Source: Salinisphaera sp002433465
GTDB taxonomy: Bacteria > Pseudomonadota > Gammaproteobacteria > Nevskiales > Salinisphaeraceae
Assembly: GCF_040361435.1 (NCBI RefSeq)
Contig: NZ_APNL01000005.1
Coordinates: forward strand, 1 to 64,000
Direction: 5' to 3'
Length of the DNA stretch: 64,000 nt
The notes under the pieces: model-generated
Told to the model about the DNA's origin: nothing
Database searches by the model: none
Seen by the model: only the letters and a program-made list of their open reading frames with translations
Shown here: in pieces, positions 42,491-51,054 of the stretch
How positions within the stretch are numbered: position 1 is the first letter of the stretch
How the letters are laid out: each line of letters starts with the position of its first letter
Program-made: the position numbers and the translations under genes

Positions 42491-43930
42491 ATGAGCACGC
42501 CCACCTATTTCTGGCACGACTACGAAACCTTCGGCGCCGACCCGCGTCGTGACAAGCCGGCCCAGTTCGCCGGCATTCGTACCGATATGGACTTCAACAT
42601 CGTCGGCGAGCCGGTGGTGCTCTACTGCCAACCGCCGGCAGATATGCTCGGCCATCCCGAAGCCACGCTGATTACCGGCATCACCCCCCAGATCGCACTC
42701 GAGCGCGGCGTGCCCGAGCCCGAATTCATCGAAACCATCGTCGCCGAAATGGCCGTGCCCAGCACCTGCAGCGTGGGCTACAACAGCCTGGCCTTCGATG
42801 ACGAAGTCACCCGCCACACGCTCTGGCGCAACTTCTTCGACCCGTACGGCCGCGAATGGCAGAACGGCTGCTCGCGCTGGGACATCATCAACATGGTGCG
42901 CCTGGCCTATGCCCTGCGCCCCGACGGCATCGAATGGCCGCAGCGCGAAGACGGCGCGCCGAGCTTCAAGCTCGAACATCTGGCCACGGCCAATAATCTG
43001 GTTCAGGAACGTGCGCATGACGCGTTATCCGATGTGCATGCCACCATCGGCCTGGCGAAACTCGTCCGCGACAAACAGCCCAAGCTGTTCGACTATGTCG
43101 TGAACAATCGCGACAAGCACAGCGCGCGCAAGATGCTGGACATGGACACGCGCAAACCGGCGCTGCATGTGTCGTCCAAGTTTCCGGCAGCCAACGGTTG
43201 TCTGTCGCCGGTCATGCCGATTGCGGCGCATCCGAGCAACAAGAACTGCGTGATCGTCTACGATCTGCGCGTCGACCCGGCGCCGTTGCTGGAACTGCCG
43301 CCAGACGAGATATTCGAGCGTATCTTCACGCCCGCGGCCGATCTGCCGGAAGACACGCCGCGCGTCGCGCTCAAGGGCGTACACCTGAACAAATGCCCGG
43401 TGCTTGCGCCGTTCGAAATGATGCGCGACAGCGAGGCCGAGCGGCTGCATCTGGATATCAACCAGTGCCGACGCCACTGGAAAGCCATTCACGACCGGCT
43501 CGCCGAGGTTGAAGCCAAGGCGACAGCGGTATTCGAGGCCCACGCCTTCGAGCCCGACGGCGACGCCGAAGCCGCGCTCTACGATGGTTTTGTGGGCGAT
43601 GCCGACCGCAAGCTGGCCGACCAGGTGCGTCGTACCTCGGCCGCCGATCTGGCAGACGGCGCGATCGTGTTCGCGGACAACCGCCTCAACGAGCTGCTGT
43701 TTCGCTATCGCGCCCGGCATTTCCCGCAAACGCTGGTCGACGCCGAACGCGACGACTGGAACAACTGGCTATCCAAACGACTGGAGTTCGCGCCGGACGG
43801 CGGCCTGACGCTGGACGACTACGACGAACTCATCGCCCAGCTCATGGAACGGGTCAAGGGCGAGCCGGCCCAACTGCAGCTGCTGCTCGATCTCAAGGCC
43901 TGGAGCGCGAAACTGCGGCAACGGCTATAG
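42491..43930 (+). CDS. sbcB: Exodeoxyribonuclease I
   Basis: ExoI degrades single-stranded DNA 3'-5' and takes part in recombination and mismatch repair. The 479-residue protein opens with the DEDDh motif I in FFWHDYETFG form (WHDYETFGADPRRDKPAQFA), then motif II CSVGYNSLAFDDEVTR and motif III AHDALSDVHATIGLA, followed by the SH3-like and helical domains. The length is close to the E. coli enzyme (475). Confidence 0.95.
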   Translation: MSTPTYFWHDYETFGADPRRDKPAQFAGIRTDMDFNIVGEPVVLYCQPPADMLGHPEATLITGITPQIALERGVPEPEFIETIVAEMAVPSTCSVGYNSLAFDDEVTRHTLWRNFFDPYGREWQNGCSRWDIINMVRLAYALRPDGIEWPQREDGAPSFKLEHLATANNLVQERAHDALSDVHATIGLAKLVRDKQPKLFDYVVNNRDKHSARKMLDMDTRKPALHVSSKFPAANGCLSPVMPIAAHPSNKNCVIVYDLRVDPAPLLELPPDEIFERIFTPAADLPEDTPRVALKGVHLNKCPVLAPFEMMRDSEAERLHLDINQCRRHWKAIHDRLAEVEAKATAVFEAHAFEPDGDAEAALYDGFVGDADRKLADQVRRTSAADLADGAIVFADNRLNELLFRYRARHFPQTLVDAERDDWNNWLSKRLEFAPDGGLTLDDYDELIAQLMERVKGEPAQLQLLLDLKAWSAKLRQRL

Positions 43931-43976
43931 CGACACGACAGGCCCGACCCGCTGCCGCGGGAGGCGACAACGACGC

Positions 43977-45797
43977 TCAGCGCGGCGGCTGCAACGCCTC
44001 GAGCTGCTCGCTGATCGCATCCGCCGGCTGCGGCCGGCCCAGTAAAAAGCCCTGGATATGCCCGGCGCCCAGCTGCTGGAGCACCGCATACTGTTCGGCC
44101 GTTTCCACACCCTCGGCGACCACCGCCAGGTTGAGCGTGCGCGCAATCTGGAGAATGCCGACAGTGAGCTCGTGGCTGGTCGTGTCCTGGGTGATCAGCT
44201 GGGTAAAACTGCGATCGATCTTGAGGATATCCAGGGGCAGCTGCTGCAGATAGCGCAGCGACGAATAGCCCGTGCCAAAGTCATCGATCGCGAAGCGAAA
44301 CCCCTGCTGACGTAGCGCGTTCATGGTCTTGGCCGCGGTTTCCACGTCGGTGATCACGCTCTGCTCGGTAATCTCGAGCACCAGACTGGTTGCCGGCACC
44401 TGATGCTCGGCCACCAGACCGGCCACCATATCCGCGAAGTCATCGCAGTAAAGTTCGGCCCCGGCAATATTCACCGCCACGTAGGGGGCGAAATCGAACT
44501 GCTCGCGCCAACGCGCAACCTGCTTGCAGGCGCTGTTGAGCGTACACCGGGTCAACAAGCGGCGCAGATCGGCATCGGCTTCGGCAATCGGCACGAACTC
44601 GGCCGGGCTGATCGGGCCCCACTGGGCGTCGGTCCAGCGTGCCAGCGCCTCCACGCCGATCATACGGCCGCTGCTGCATTCCACGATCGGTTGATAAACC
44701 TGGTCCAGGGCATCCGAGCGCAGCGTTTCCGCCAGTCGGTACTGACGCTCGTGGCTGTGCGCCACGCTGCGATGCACGTCGCTGGAATAGCAGCGCACGC
44801 GCGGGCCGCCGTGCCGCACGTCCGCGGCCGCCATGCGCGCATGGGCCAGCACGGTCTCCACGTCCGCGGCATCGTGGGGCGCACGGCTCACGCCGGCCGC
44901 GATTTCGATCGGCAGACGCGTACCCTTGTAGTCAACGGGTTTGGCGAGCGTGCGCACCAGCAGTTTGACGCGCTCGAGCGATTCATCCGGGCCGCCCGGC
45001 CCCCAGGTGATCGCCAGCCCGAAACGGTCGGCGCCCAGCATGCCGATACGATCCTCGCCACGTACGTTGCGCTCCAGCCGGCGCGCGATCGTCGCCATCA
45101 CGTGATCGCAGCCTGGCTGCCCCGCCAGCGAATGCAGGACTTCAAAGTTGGTGAGATGGAAATGCACCAGGGTCAACGTCTTGGCCGCACCCGCGGCCTG
45201 CTCCCAGGTGCTCGCCACCAGCTCCTCGAAAAGCGCGCGCCCCGGGAGCGCCGTGATCGAGTCGTACATCGCCTTGTGCTGCAGACCCACCGACCAATGG
45301 TCGAACTGCATATGCAGATTGATCTCGCTTTCGACGATGCGGGCGAACATCAGCAGTCGCCATTTATCCGCATCCGAAAACTCGCGCGGGCGCTGGTCGA
45401 TCACGCAAAGCGTACCCAGCGGTTCGCAGGACGGCCCTTTCAGAACGGCGCCCGCATAGAAGCGAATATGCGGCTCACCCACCACCAACGGGTTGTCGTG
45501 AAAACGACGGTCCTTGGTTGCATCGGGCACGTACAGCAGGTCCATCGGCAGCGCGTAGGCACAGAACGATTCCTCGATCGGCGTCTCGCGCCGGTCGAAG
45601 CCCACCATCGATTTGAACCATTGCCGGTCGGCCTCGACCAGCGTTACCAGCGCGGTCGGCACATCGAATACGCTCGCCACCAGTCGCGTGTACTGGTCGA
45701 AGCGATCCTCGAAAGGCGTATCCAGCAGATTGAGCGAACGCACTTCTCTCAAGCGTTCAGGGTCTGCCACTCGTTGCGCTGTTGAACCCGTTTTCAT
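43977..45797 (-). CDS. GAF-GGDEF(degenerate)-EAL cyclic-di-GMP phosphodiesterase
   Basis: The 606-residue cytoplasmic protein has an N-terminal GAF domain (residues ~20-165), a GGDEF domain whose signature is degraded to GADRF (about residue 265), and a C-terminal EAL domain (from about 355). The EAL catalytic set looks complete: VEALARW, VNIAGAEL, LEITEQSVI, IDDFGTGYSSLRYL and VAEGVET. It should therefore hydrolyse c-di-GMP, with the GGDEF half perhaps binding GTP as an allosteric site. No membrane segment is present. It lies downstream of the amino-acid ABC genes on the same strand, but a terminator separates them. Confidence 0.88.
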   Translation of the reverse strand: MKTGSTAQRVADPERLREVRSLNLLDTPFEDRFDQYTRLVASVFDVPTALVTLVEADRQWFKSMVGFDRRETPIEESFCAYALPMDLLYVPDATKDRRFHDNPLVVGEPHIRFYAGAVLKGPSCEPLGTLCVIDQRPREFSDADKWRLLMFARIVESEINLHMQFDHWSVGLQHKAMYDSITALPGRALFEELVASTWEQAAGAAKTLTLVHFHLTNFEVLHSLAGQPGCDHVMATIARRLERNVRGEDRIGMLGADRFGLAITWGPGGPDESLERVKLLVRTLAKPVDYKGTRLPIEIAAGVSRAPHDAADVETVLAHARMAAADVRHGGPRVRCYSSDVHRSVAHSHERQYRLAETLRSDALDQVYQPIVECSSGRMIGVEALARWTDAQWGPISPAEFVPIAEADADLRRLLTRCTLNSACKQVARWREQFDFAPYVAVNIAGAELYCDDFADMVAGLVAEHQVPATSLVLEITEQSVITDVETAAKTMNALRQQGFRFAIDDFGTGYSSLRYLQQLPLDILKIDRSFTQLITQDTTSHELTVGILQIARTLNLAVVAEGVETAEQYAVLQQLGAGHIQGFLLGRPQPADAISEQLEALQPPR

Positions 45798-45928
45798 GCA
45801 TGCGACCGGGAGATTGTTGACTGCGCGACCTGCGCGTTACTCAGCAGTATCTATCGACTGTTGCAAGTACGACTTGAGCGCCCGCGCCGATGCCCGGCGC
45901 GCTGCCACGGCGGCACGGCAAGCGGTCG

Positions 45929-45950
45929 AAAAAAGCCTTGGGCCGAGGCT
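45929..45950 (-). terminator. Terminator candidate of the amino-acid ABC operon
   Basis: On the minus strand AGCCT, a 7-nt loop and AGGCT are followed by six T, 47 nt past the ATPase stop codon. The stem is short (5 bp) but well placed. The rest of the 45798-45996 gap shows no gene. Confidence 0.55.
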
Positions 45951-45996
45951 GCAGGCCAGGCCGAACCGGTCGATTCGGCGTATACCGGGAATCGGC

Positions 45997-46752
45997 TCAG
46001 TCGGCAACCGGTACGAGCACGCGCTTGAGAAAGTCGCGGGTGCGCGCGGCGCGCGGTGCAGAAAGCAGCGTCGCCGGCGGGCCCTGCTCGACAATGCCGC
46101 CGCCGTCCATGAACACCACCCGGTCAGCCACCTCGCGCGCGAAGGCGATTTCGTGCGTGACCACGATCATGGTCATGCCCTCGGCGGCCAGGCGGCGCAT
46201 GACCGACAGCACTTCGCCCACCAGCTCGGGATCCAGTGCCGAGGTGGGCTCGTCGAACAGCATCAGCGCCGGATCCATCGACAGCGCCCGAGCGATCGCG
46301 ACCCGCTGCTGCTGGCCGCCCGACAGACGCGCCGGATAAGCATCCAGCTTGTCGCCGAGCCCCACCCGTTCCAGGTTTTCGCGAGCGATCCGCTCGGCAA
46401 CCTCGCGTTTGTTCTTCAATACCGTCGTCAACGCCAGGGTGCAGTTATCCAGCGCGTTGTGATGCGGGAACAGATTGAACTGCTGAAACACCATGCCGAT
46501 CTGGCGGCGTGCGGCATCGATATCGCAGTCGGGGTCGGTCAGCTCCCGGCCGTTGACCCGAACCGTGCCGGCCTGCGGCGTCTCCAGCAGATTCACACAG
46601 CGCAGCAACGTGGACTTGCCCGAACCCGAAGGCCCGATCACGCAGACGACCTCGCCGCGCGCCACGCTGAAATCGATATCGCGCAGCACGTGGTTGGGGC
46701 CGAAGTACTTGTTCAGCCCGCGAATTTCGACCAGCGGTTCGGCCTGGCTCAT
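45997..46752 (-). CDS. Polar amino-acid ABC transporter ATP-binding protein
   Basis: The 251-residue ATPase has Walker A GPSGSGKST, signature LSGGQQQRVAIARAL and Walker B LMLFDEPTSALDPE, followed by VVTHEIAFAREVADRVVFMDGG, close to the GlnQ/ArtP/HisP group. Its start is one nucleotide from the permease stop. With the permease and lipoprotein upstream it makes a complete importer for polar amino acids; the exact substrate is not shown. Confidence 0.92.
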   Translation of the reverse strand: MSQAEPLVEIRGLNKYFGPNHVLRDIDFSVARGEVVCVIGPSGSGKSTLLRCVNLLETPQAGTVRVNGRELTDPDCDIDAARRQIGMVFQQFNLFPHHNALDNCTLALTTVLKNKREVAERIARENLERVGLGDKLDAYPARLSGGQQQRVAIARALSMDPALMLFDEPTSALDPELVGEVLSVMRRLAAEGMTMIVVTHEIAFAREVADRVVFMDGGGIVEQGPPATLLSAPRAARTRDFLKRVLVPVAD

Positions 46753-46753
46753 A

Positions 46754-47575
46754 TCACCGCCCCCGTGACGCCGCCGCTTCCATGCGCCGTACGATGATCG
46801 ACAGCGGCAGGGTGATGATCAGATAACCCAGGCCCGCCACCACCAGCGGCGTGATATTCACATTGCTGTTGGCCGCGGCCCGTCCGAATTTGGTGAGATC
46901 GAAATTGGCCGCCGACAGGCCAACGATGAAGACCAGCGAAGAGTCTTTGATAAGCATGATCAGCTCGTTGGTCAACGGCGGGATCATGATCCGGAATGCC
47001 TGTGGCAGGGTGATCCGCCACATGGCCTGGCTGGCCGACATGCCCAGTGAACGCGCCGCCTCGATCTGCCCGCGAGGCACCGCCTGGATACCCGCGCGAA
47101 TGGTTTCGGCCATATAGGCACTACCCACGATGCCCAGGGCCGCCCACACCGTGCCGTAGGGCGGCAAGGGCATGGCCAGGCCGGGGAACGCCAGCGGCAG
47201 CAACGAAAACGCCATGAATACCACCAGCGCCGGCAGGCCCCGGAAGAACTCGATATAGACAGTGGCCAGCCAACGATAGGGCCCGACGTCGGACAGACGC
47301 ATCATCGCCAGCAGCGTGCCGGCGACAAGCCCCAGAACGAAGCCGCCCGCGGTATAGACCAGCGTGTTCCAAAGCGCCAGCCACAGGCCGTGCATGACGG
47401 TATCGCGGATCAGGCCGGGATCGAAGAAGGTCCGGCCGATCTGTGCCCAGTCCGCCAGCAGGGCCGCGGCGACGACCATCGCCACCAGCAGCGCGTACTG
47501 CACGGCACGAATACGCCGGGCCCGAATACGCGGGCTCGTCCTGCGGGGCGCCGCCCCGCCTTGCCGGGTCGTCAT
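46754..47575 (-). CDS. Polar amino-acid ABC transporter permease
   Basis: The 273-residue HisMQ-type permease has about five membrane helices and the conserved EAA loop YMAETIRAGIQAVPRGQIEAARSLGMSASQAMWRITLPQAFRIMIPPLTNELI. Only one permease gene is present, so it probably works as a homodimer. It begins 9 nt after the binding-protein stop. Confidence 0.92.
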   Translation of the reverse strand: MTTRQGGAAPRRTSPRIRARRIRAVQYALLVAMVVAAALLADWAQIGRTFFDPGLIRDTVMHGLWLALWNTLVYTAGGFVLGLVAGTLLAMMRLSDVGPYRWLATVYIEFFRGLPALVVFMAFSLLPLAFPGLAMPLPPYGTVWAALGIVGSAYMAETIRAGIQAVPRGQIEAARSLGMSASQAMWRITLPQAFRIMIPPLTNELIMLIKDSSLVFIVGLSAANFDLTKFGRAAANSNVNITPLVVAGLGYLIITLPLSIIVRRMEAAASRGR

Positions 47576-47584
47576 GCCAGCCGG

Positions 47585-48421
47585 CTATTGTTCGTTGATC
47601 GTGCCCGGCACCTGGCCGAACCATTTCTTGAAGATTTCGTCGTAGCGGCCGTTTTCCCGGGCCTTGGCCAGCGCTTCGTTGAGTCGCTCGATGAGCTTCT
47701 GTGCGTTTTCGTCGTCCTTTTTGGCGAGAAAGCCGTAGCGCTCGCCGGTATCAAATTCCGCCGCGATCTCGGTATCCGGGTTGTCCGCTGCGTACTGATA
47801 CAGCGGCCCGTTGTCGTTGATGGCGGCATCAACCTTGCCCGCACTCACCGCAGTGGTTTCCAGGGCGAGATCGTCGAATACCACGGTCGTATAGCCGTAC
47901 TGCTCGGCGTGCTTGTCGGCATAGATTGCGCCGGTGGTATCGGTCTGGGTGCCCAGGCGCTTGCCTTGCAGATCTTCAAGGCTTTCGTAATCGCTGCCCT
48001 TTTTCACCAGCAGCGCCTGGGTCGCGTTGAAATACGGGTCCGAGAACAGTACCGCCTCTTCCCGCTTGGGCGTGATCGTCGCCCCGCCCATGGCCAGATC
48101 GCAGGTGCCGGCGGCGAGCACCGCCCCCGACGTGATCTGGTTCCAGTCCACGCTCACCACATGCGTCTCCACGCCCAGATCCTGGGCCAGAAGATCGACC
48201 AGATCGACGTCGAAGCCGACCACTTCCCCGTTATCGCCGGTGAACTGGAAGGGCTTGTAGGGAATATGGGTACACACCGTCAATGCGTCGGCATTGACCA
48301 GATGAATACCGTCGACGGTGGCGCCCTCGTCCTGGCTGCAGGCCGAGAGCGTCAAGGCCAGCAGACCGGCAGAAAACAGTATGGCCAGGCGGCCGAGACG
48401 GCGCGTTGAAGCGATCACCAT
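47585..48421 (-). CDS. Polar amino-acid ABC transporter substrate-binding lipoprotein
   Basis: The 278-residue protein has a lipoprotein signal with lipobox LSAC (Cys about residue 28) and the SBP family 3 fold: LTVCTHIPYKPFQFTGDNGEVVGFDVDLVDLLA, then CDLAMGGATITPKREEAVLFSDPYF. The opening Thr/Asp residues and the ITPKR arginine fit amino-acid binding. In Gram-negative bacteria binding proteins are usually soluble; the lipid anchor here is less common. It is first in its operon. Confidence 0.92.
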   Translation of the reverse strand: MVIASTRRLGRLAILFSAGLLALTLSACSQDEGATVDGIHLVNADALTVCTHIPYKPFQFTGDNGEVVGFDVDLVDLLAQDLGVETHVVSVDWNQITSGAVLAAGTCDLAMGGATITPKREEAVLFSDPYFNATQALLVKKGSDYESLEDLQGKRLGTQTDTTGAIYADKHAEQYGYTTVVFDDLALETTAVSAGKVDAAINDNGPLYQYAADNPDTEIAAEFDTGERYGFLAKKDDENAQKLIERLNEALAKARENGRYDEIFKKWFGQVPGTINEQ

Positions 48422-48441
48422 GAACTTCCCCGTTGGGTGTC

Positions 48442-48470
48442 GTTATATCGTCAAATTCCCCTTGCAATGA
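48442..48470 (-). promoter_or_regulatory. Candidate sigma-70 promoter of the amino-acid ABC operon
   Basis: On the minus strand TCATTG and TATAAC are spaced 17 nt. The -10 lies 21 nt before the start codon. Confidence 0.4.
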
Positions 48471-48556
48471 GTCTGCCACATTGGCCGGACACCCCGGCAA
48501 TACGACCTTTGCGCAACGCGCTGGCACCCGATGCGGGCCTGTTAAGTCTGTATTGC

Positions 48557-49669
48557 CTAGCCTGCCCCCGGCTGACGCATGCAGGCCTGCCAGCGCGAAT
48601 ACACCCGCTCGGCGAACCAGGCGGTGGTGAGGTTGCGGGTGATCTTCGGGCTTTCGAGCTCGATACCGGGCAGGATTACCCGCGCCACCCGTTCGCCCGC
48701 CTGGGTATCGGCCAGCGCATAGACACGCTGATAGAGCCGCGTCTGCTCGAAGTTGGGGCCGCTGCCCTTGGTGAGGTCGCGACGGATCGGGCCTTCATCC
48801 ATCTCCAGACGATCGCTCAGCGACTTGGTGGCCCGTTCGGTGTTGCTGATCGAGAACGCCCGGTACGAGATCAGATCCCCGTCGAGGGCGAGATCGGTGC
48901 CCGTGAGCTGGCTTACCGCCCGCTGAAACGCCGCGTTGCGGCTGGCATACCAGCCGGCGTTGTAGTCGGCAAAGCGATAGAGCGGGCTCGGATAATCGAC
49001 CTCATAGCCCAGCAGATGGAGGATGCCGAAATACAGCCCGCCGCGGCGGCTGAACACTTCCTCGCGTACCGACTCGGCATCGGCGTAGGGATAGTCCTCG
49101 GCATGGTCTTCGGCGAAATCGATCGCCACCTGCATCGGCCCGCCCGTCTGCACCGGGTTGAAGCCGCCGAACAGGGTGCTGCCCAACGGCACGCGGTCGA
49201 TGAATTCCTCGAACAGATCGTTCAGATCATTTTCGGTACGTACCGTAGCCAGGCGTTCGTCATAAGTCTGGCCGTTGGCGGACTCCAGCCCCAGGGCCTT
49301 GTCGAGCAGAAAATCGGGTATATGCGCGGCTGCCGCCCGCCGTTCGATCTCGCCGCGGGCGATGCGCGCAAGACCGGGCACCACCGGCGCGGCGCGATAC
49401 GACGACTCCTGGGCGATCACCGCCAGCGTCGCACACAGATTCGAGCTCGACGCCTCGATATTCTGCGCGGCGAAAGCGGTTTCGATATCGGCTGCCCAGC
49501 CGGCGCGATCGTCCACGCTCGCGGGCATGCGCGACACCAGCTCGGCGCGCACCTCGGCGGGCGGCCGGCGGGGCATCTCGGTAGGGCGCAGCGCGGCACA
49601 GCCGGCCAGCCACAACAGGTTCACGGCAACGACTGCGCGCAGCGCGCGGGTAGCAACGACACTCGACAT
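48557..49669 (-). CDS. DUF1615 family lipoprotein
   Basis: The 370-residue protein has a lipoprotein signal (basic start, hydrophobic stretch, lipobox LAGC, Cys at about residue 24), so it is probably an outer-membrane lipoprotein. The mature part has the DUF1615 pattern with VIAQESSYRAAPVVPGL, FGGFNPVQTGGPMQVAIDFAE and RGGLYFGILHLLGYEVDYP. The E-S-S and G-G-P-M-Q elements recall lysozyme-like transglycosylases, but no function is established for the family. It is divergent from the nuclease pair. Confidence 0.8.
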   Translation of the reverse strand: MSSVVATRALRAVVAVNLLWLAGCAALRPTEMPRRPPAEVRAELVSRMPASVDDRAGWAADIETAFAAQNIEASSSNLCATLAVIAQESSYRAAPVVPGLARIARGEIERRAAAAHIPDFLLDKALGLESANGQTYDERLATVRTENDLNDLFEEFIDRVPLGSTLFGGFNPVQTGGPMQVAIDFAEDHAEDYPYADAESVREEVFSRRGGLYFGILHLLGYEVDYPSPLYRFADYNAGWYASRNAAFQRAVSQLTGTDLALDGDLISYRAFSISNTERATKSLSDRLEMDEGPIRRDLTKGSGPNFEQTRLYQRVYALADTQAGERVARVILPGIELESPKITRNLTTAWFAERVYSRWQACMRQPGAG

Positions 49670-49776
49670 GAGCGCGACTCTGCCCGAGCGCTGGGTTTTA
49701 TGCGAACACGGGCGTTGGGCCTGCCCCGCGTGCGGGATAAGATGCACCCACCTGTTTCGTCATCACGCTTTCGTCC

Positions 49777-51054
49777 TTGCGCTCGTTTCGCTTCATCCAT
49801 GCCGCCGATATCCATCTCGACAGCCCCATGCGCGGGCTTTCGGAGGATGTGCCCGGGGTCGCCGAGCGGCTGCGCCTGGCCACCCGGGAAGCGTTGACCG
49901 CGCTCATTGACGCGGCGATCGAACGCGCGGTGGATTTCGTGATTATCGCCGGCGATGTGTACGACGGCGACTGGCGCGATTACCAGACCGGCGTGTTCTT
50001 CGTGCGCCAGATGCACCGCCTGGCCAGCGCGTCGATCCCGGTGTATCTGATCCACGGCAATCACGACGCCCAGAACCAGATGACGCGCAGCCTGTCGCTG
50101 CCGAACAACGTGCACGTGTTCTCGCACGAAGACGCTGAAACCAGCGTGCTCGAACATCTCGACGTGGCCGTTCACGGCACAAGCTATGCCGAGCGCGCGG
50201 TCACCGACAATCTGGTGCCCGGCTACCCCGCACCGGTTGCCGAGCACTTCAATATCGGCGTGCTGCATACGGGCCTGGGCGGGCGTGGCGGTCACGCCAA
50301 CTATGCGCCCTGCTCGCTCGACGAACTCACTGCCAAGGGCTATGACTACTGGGCGCTGGGCCACGTGCACGCCGCCGAGGTGCTGGCCGAACACCCGCAT
50401 GTGGTGTTCTCGGGCAATCTCCAGGGCCGGTCCATTCGCGAAACCGGAGCCAAGAGCGCCTATGAAGTGGTAGTGGAAGACGGTCGCGTGGCCGAGCTGC
50501 ACGCCATTCATTGCGATGTCGCCCGCTGGGCCGAAAGCGAGGTGGACATCGCCACCGCCGACGACTTCAACGACGTGATTGCGGCCATGCGCCGGGCGAT
50601 CGAAAACGGCGCGAACGACGTCGCGGGGCGTCTTCTGGCGGTACGCCTACGCCTGACCGGCACCACTGCCCTGCACGACCAACTCGCGGCCGCGCCCGAA
50701 CGCCTGCTGGCCGAAGCACGAACTGCGGCCGCCGGGCTGGGCGCCGCCCAGGTCTATGTCGAAAAGATCAAACTGGCGACCACGCCCGCACTCGATGCCG
50801 CCACCCGGCGCGAACGCCAGGATGCGCTGGGCGAAATGCTGCGTCTGCTCGACGAAGCCGTCGACGACCCCGATATTCGGGCGATGATCGAAAAGGATAT
50901 TCGCCGCCTGGCCGAACGCCTCCCCTACGAGATACGCGAACACGCCGACGACGTACTGCTGCGTGCGGCCATCGACGGCGATACGGCGACCCTGATCGAC
51001 GGGGCCGGCGATTATCTGCTCTCGCGCCTGGCCGCCGACGAGAGCGCGCCGTGA
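49777..51054 (+). CDS. SbcD/YhaO-type metallophosphoesterase (DNA repair exonuclease)
   Basis: The 425-residue protein carries the calcineurin-like nuclease motifs: FIHAADIHLDSP, IIAGDVYDGDW, LIHGNHD, and the ALGHVHAAEVL block that ends the metal site. The C-terminal half resembles the DNA-recognition domain of the YhaO family. The start is TTG at 49777: no ATG or GTG lies between it and an in-frame stop at 49738, and the conserved sequence begins at once. It overlaps the next gene by 4 nt, a SbcD/SbcC-like pairing. Confidence 0.87.
   Translation: MRSFRFIHAADIHLDSPMRGLSEDVPGVAERLRLATREALTALIDAAIERAVDFVIIAGDVYDGDWRDYQTGVFFVRQMHRLASASIPVYLIHGNHDAQNQMTRSLSLPNNVHVFSHEDAETSVLEHLDVAVHGTSYAERAVTDNLVPGYPAPVAEHFNIGVLHTGLGGRGGHANYAPCSLDELTAKGYDYWALGHVHAAEVLAEHPHVVFSGNLQGRSIRETGAKSAYEVVVEDGRVAELHAIHCDVARWAESEVDIATADDFNDVIAAMRRAIENGANDVAGRLLAVRLRLTGTTALHDQLAAAPERLLAEARTAAAGLGAAQVYVEKIKLATTPALDAATRRERQDALGEMLRLLDEAVDDPDIRAMIEKDIRRLAERLPYEIREHADDVLLRAAIDGDTATLIDGAGDYLLSRLAADESAP

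Noticed and set aside
40831..42504. A 557-codon open frame antisense to the ABC-F gene
   Set aside because: It is a shadow of the sense gene, which has all ABC motifs; the antisense product has no domain signature.
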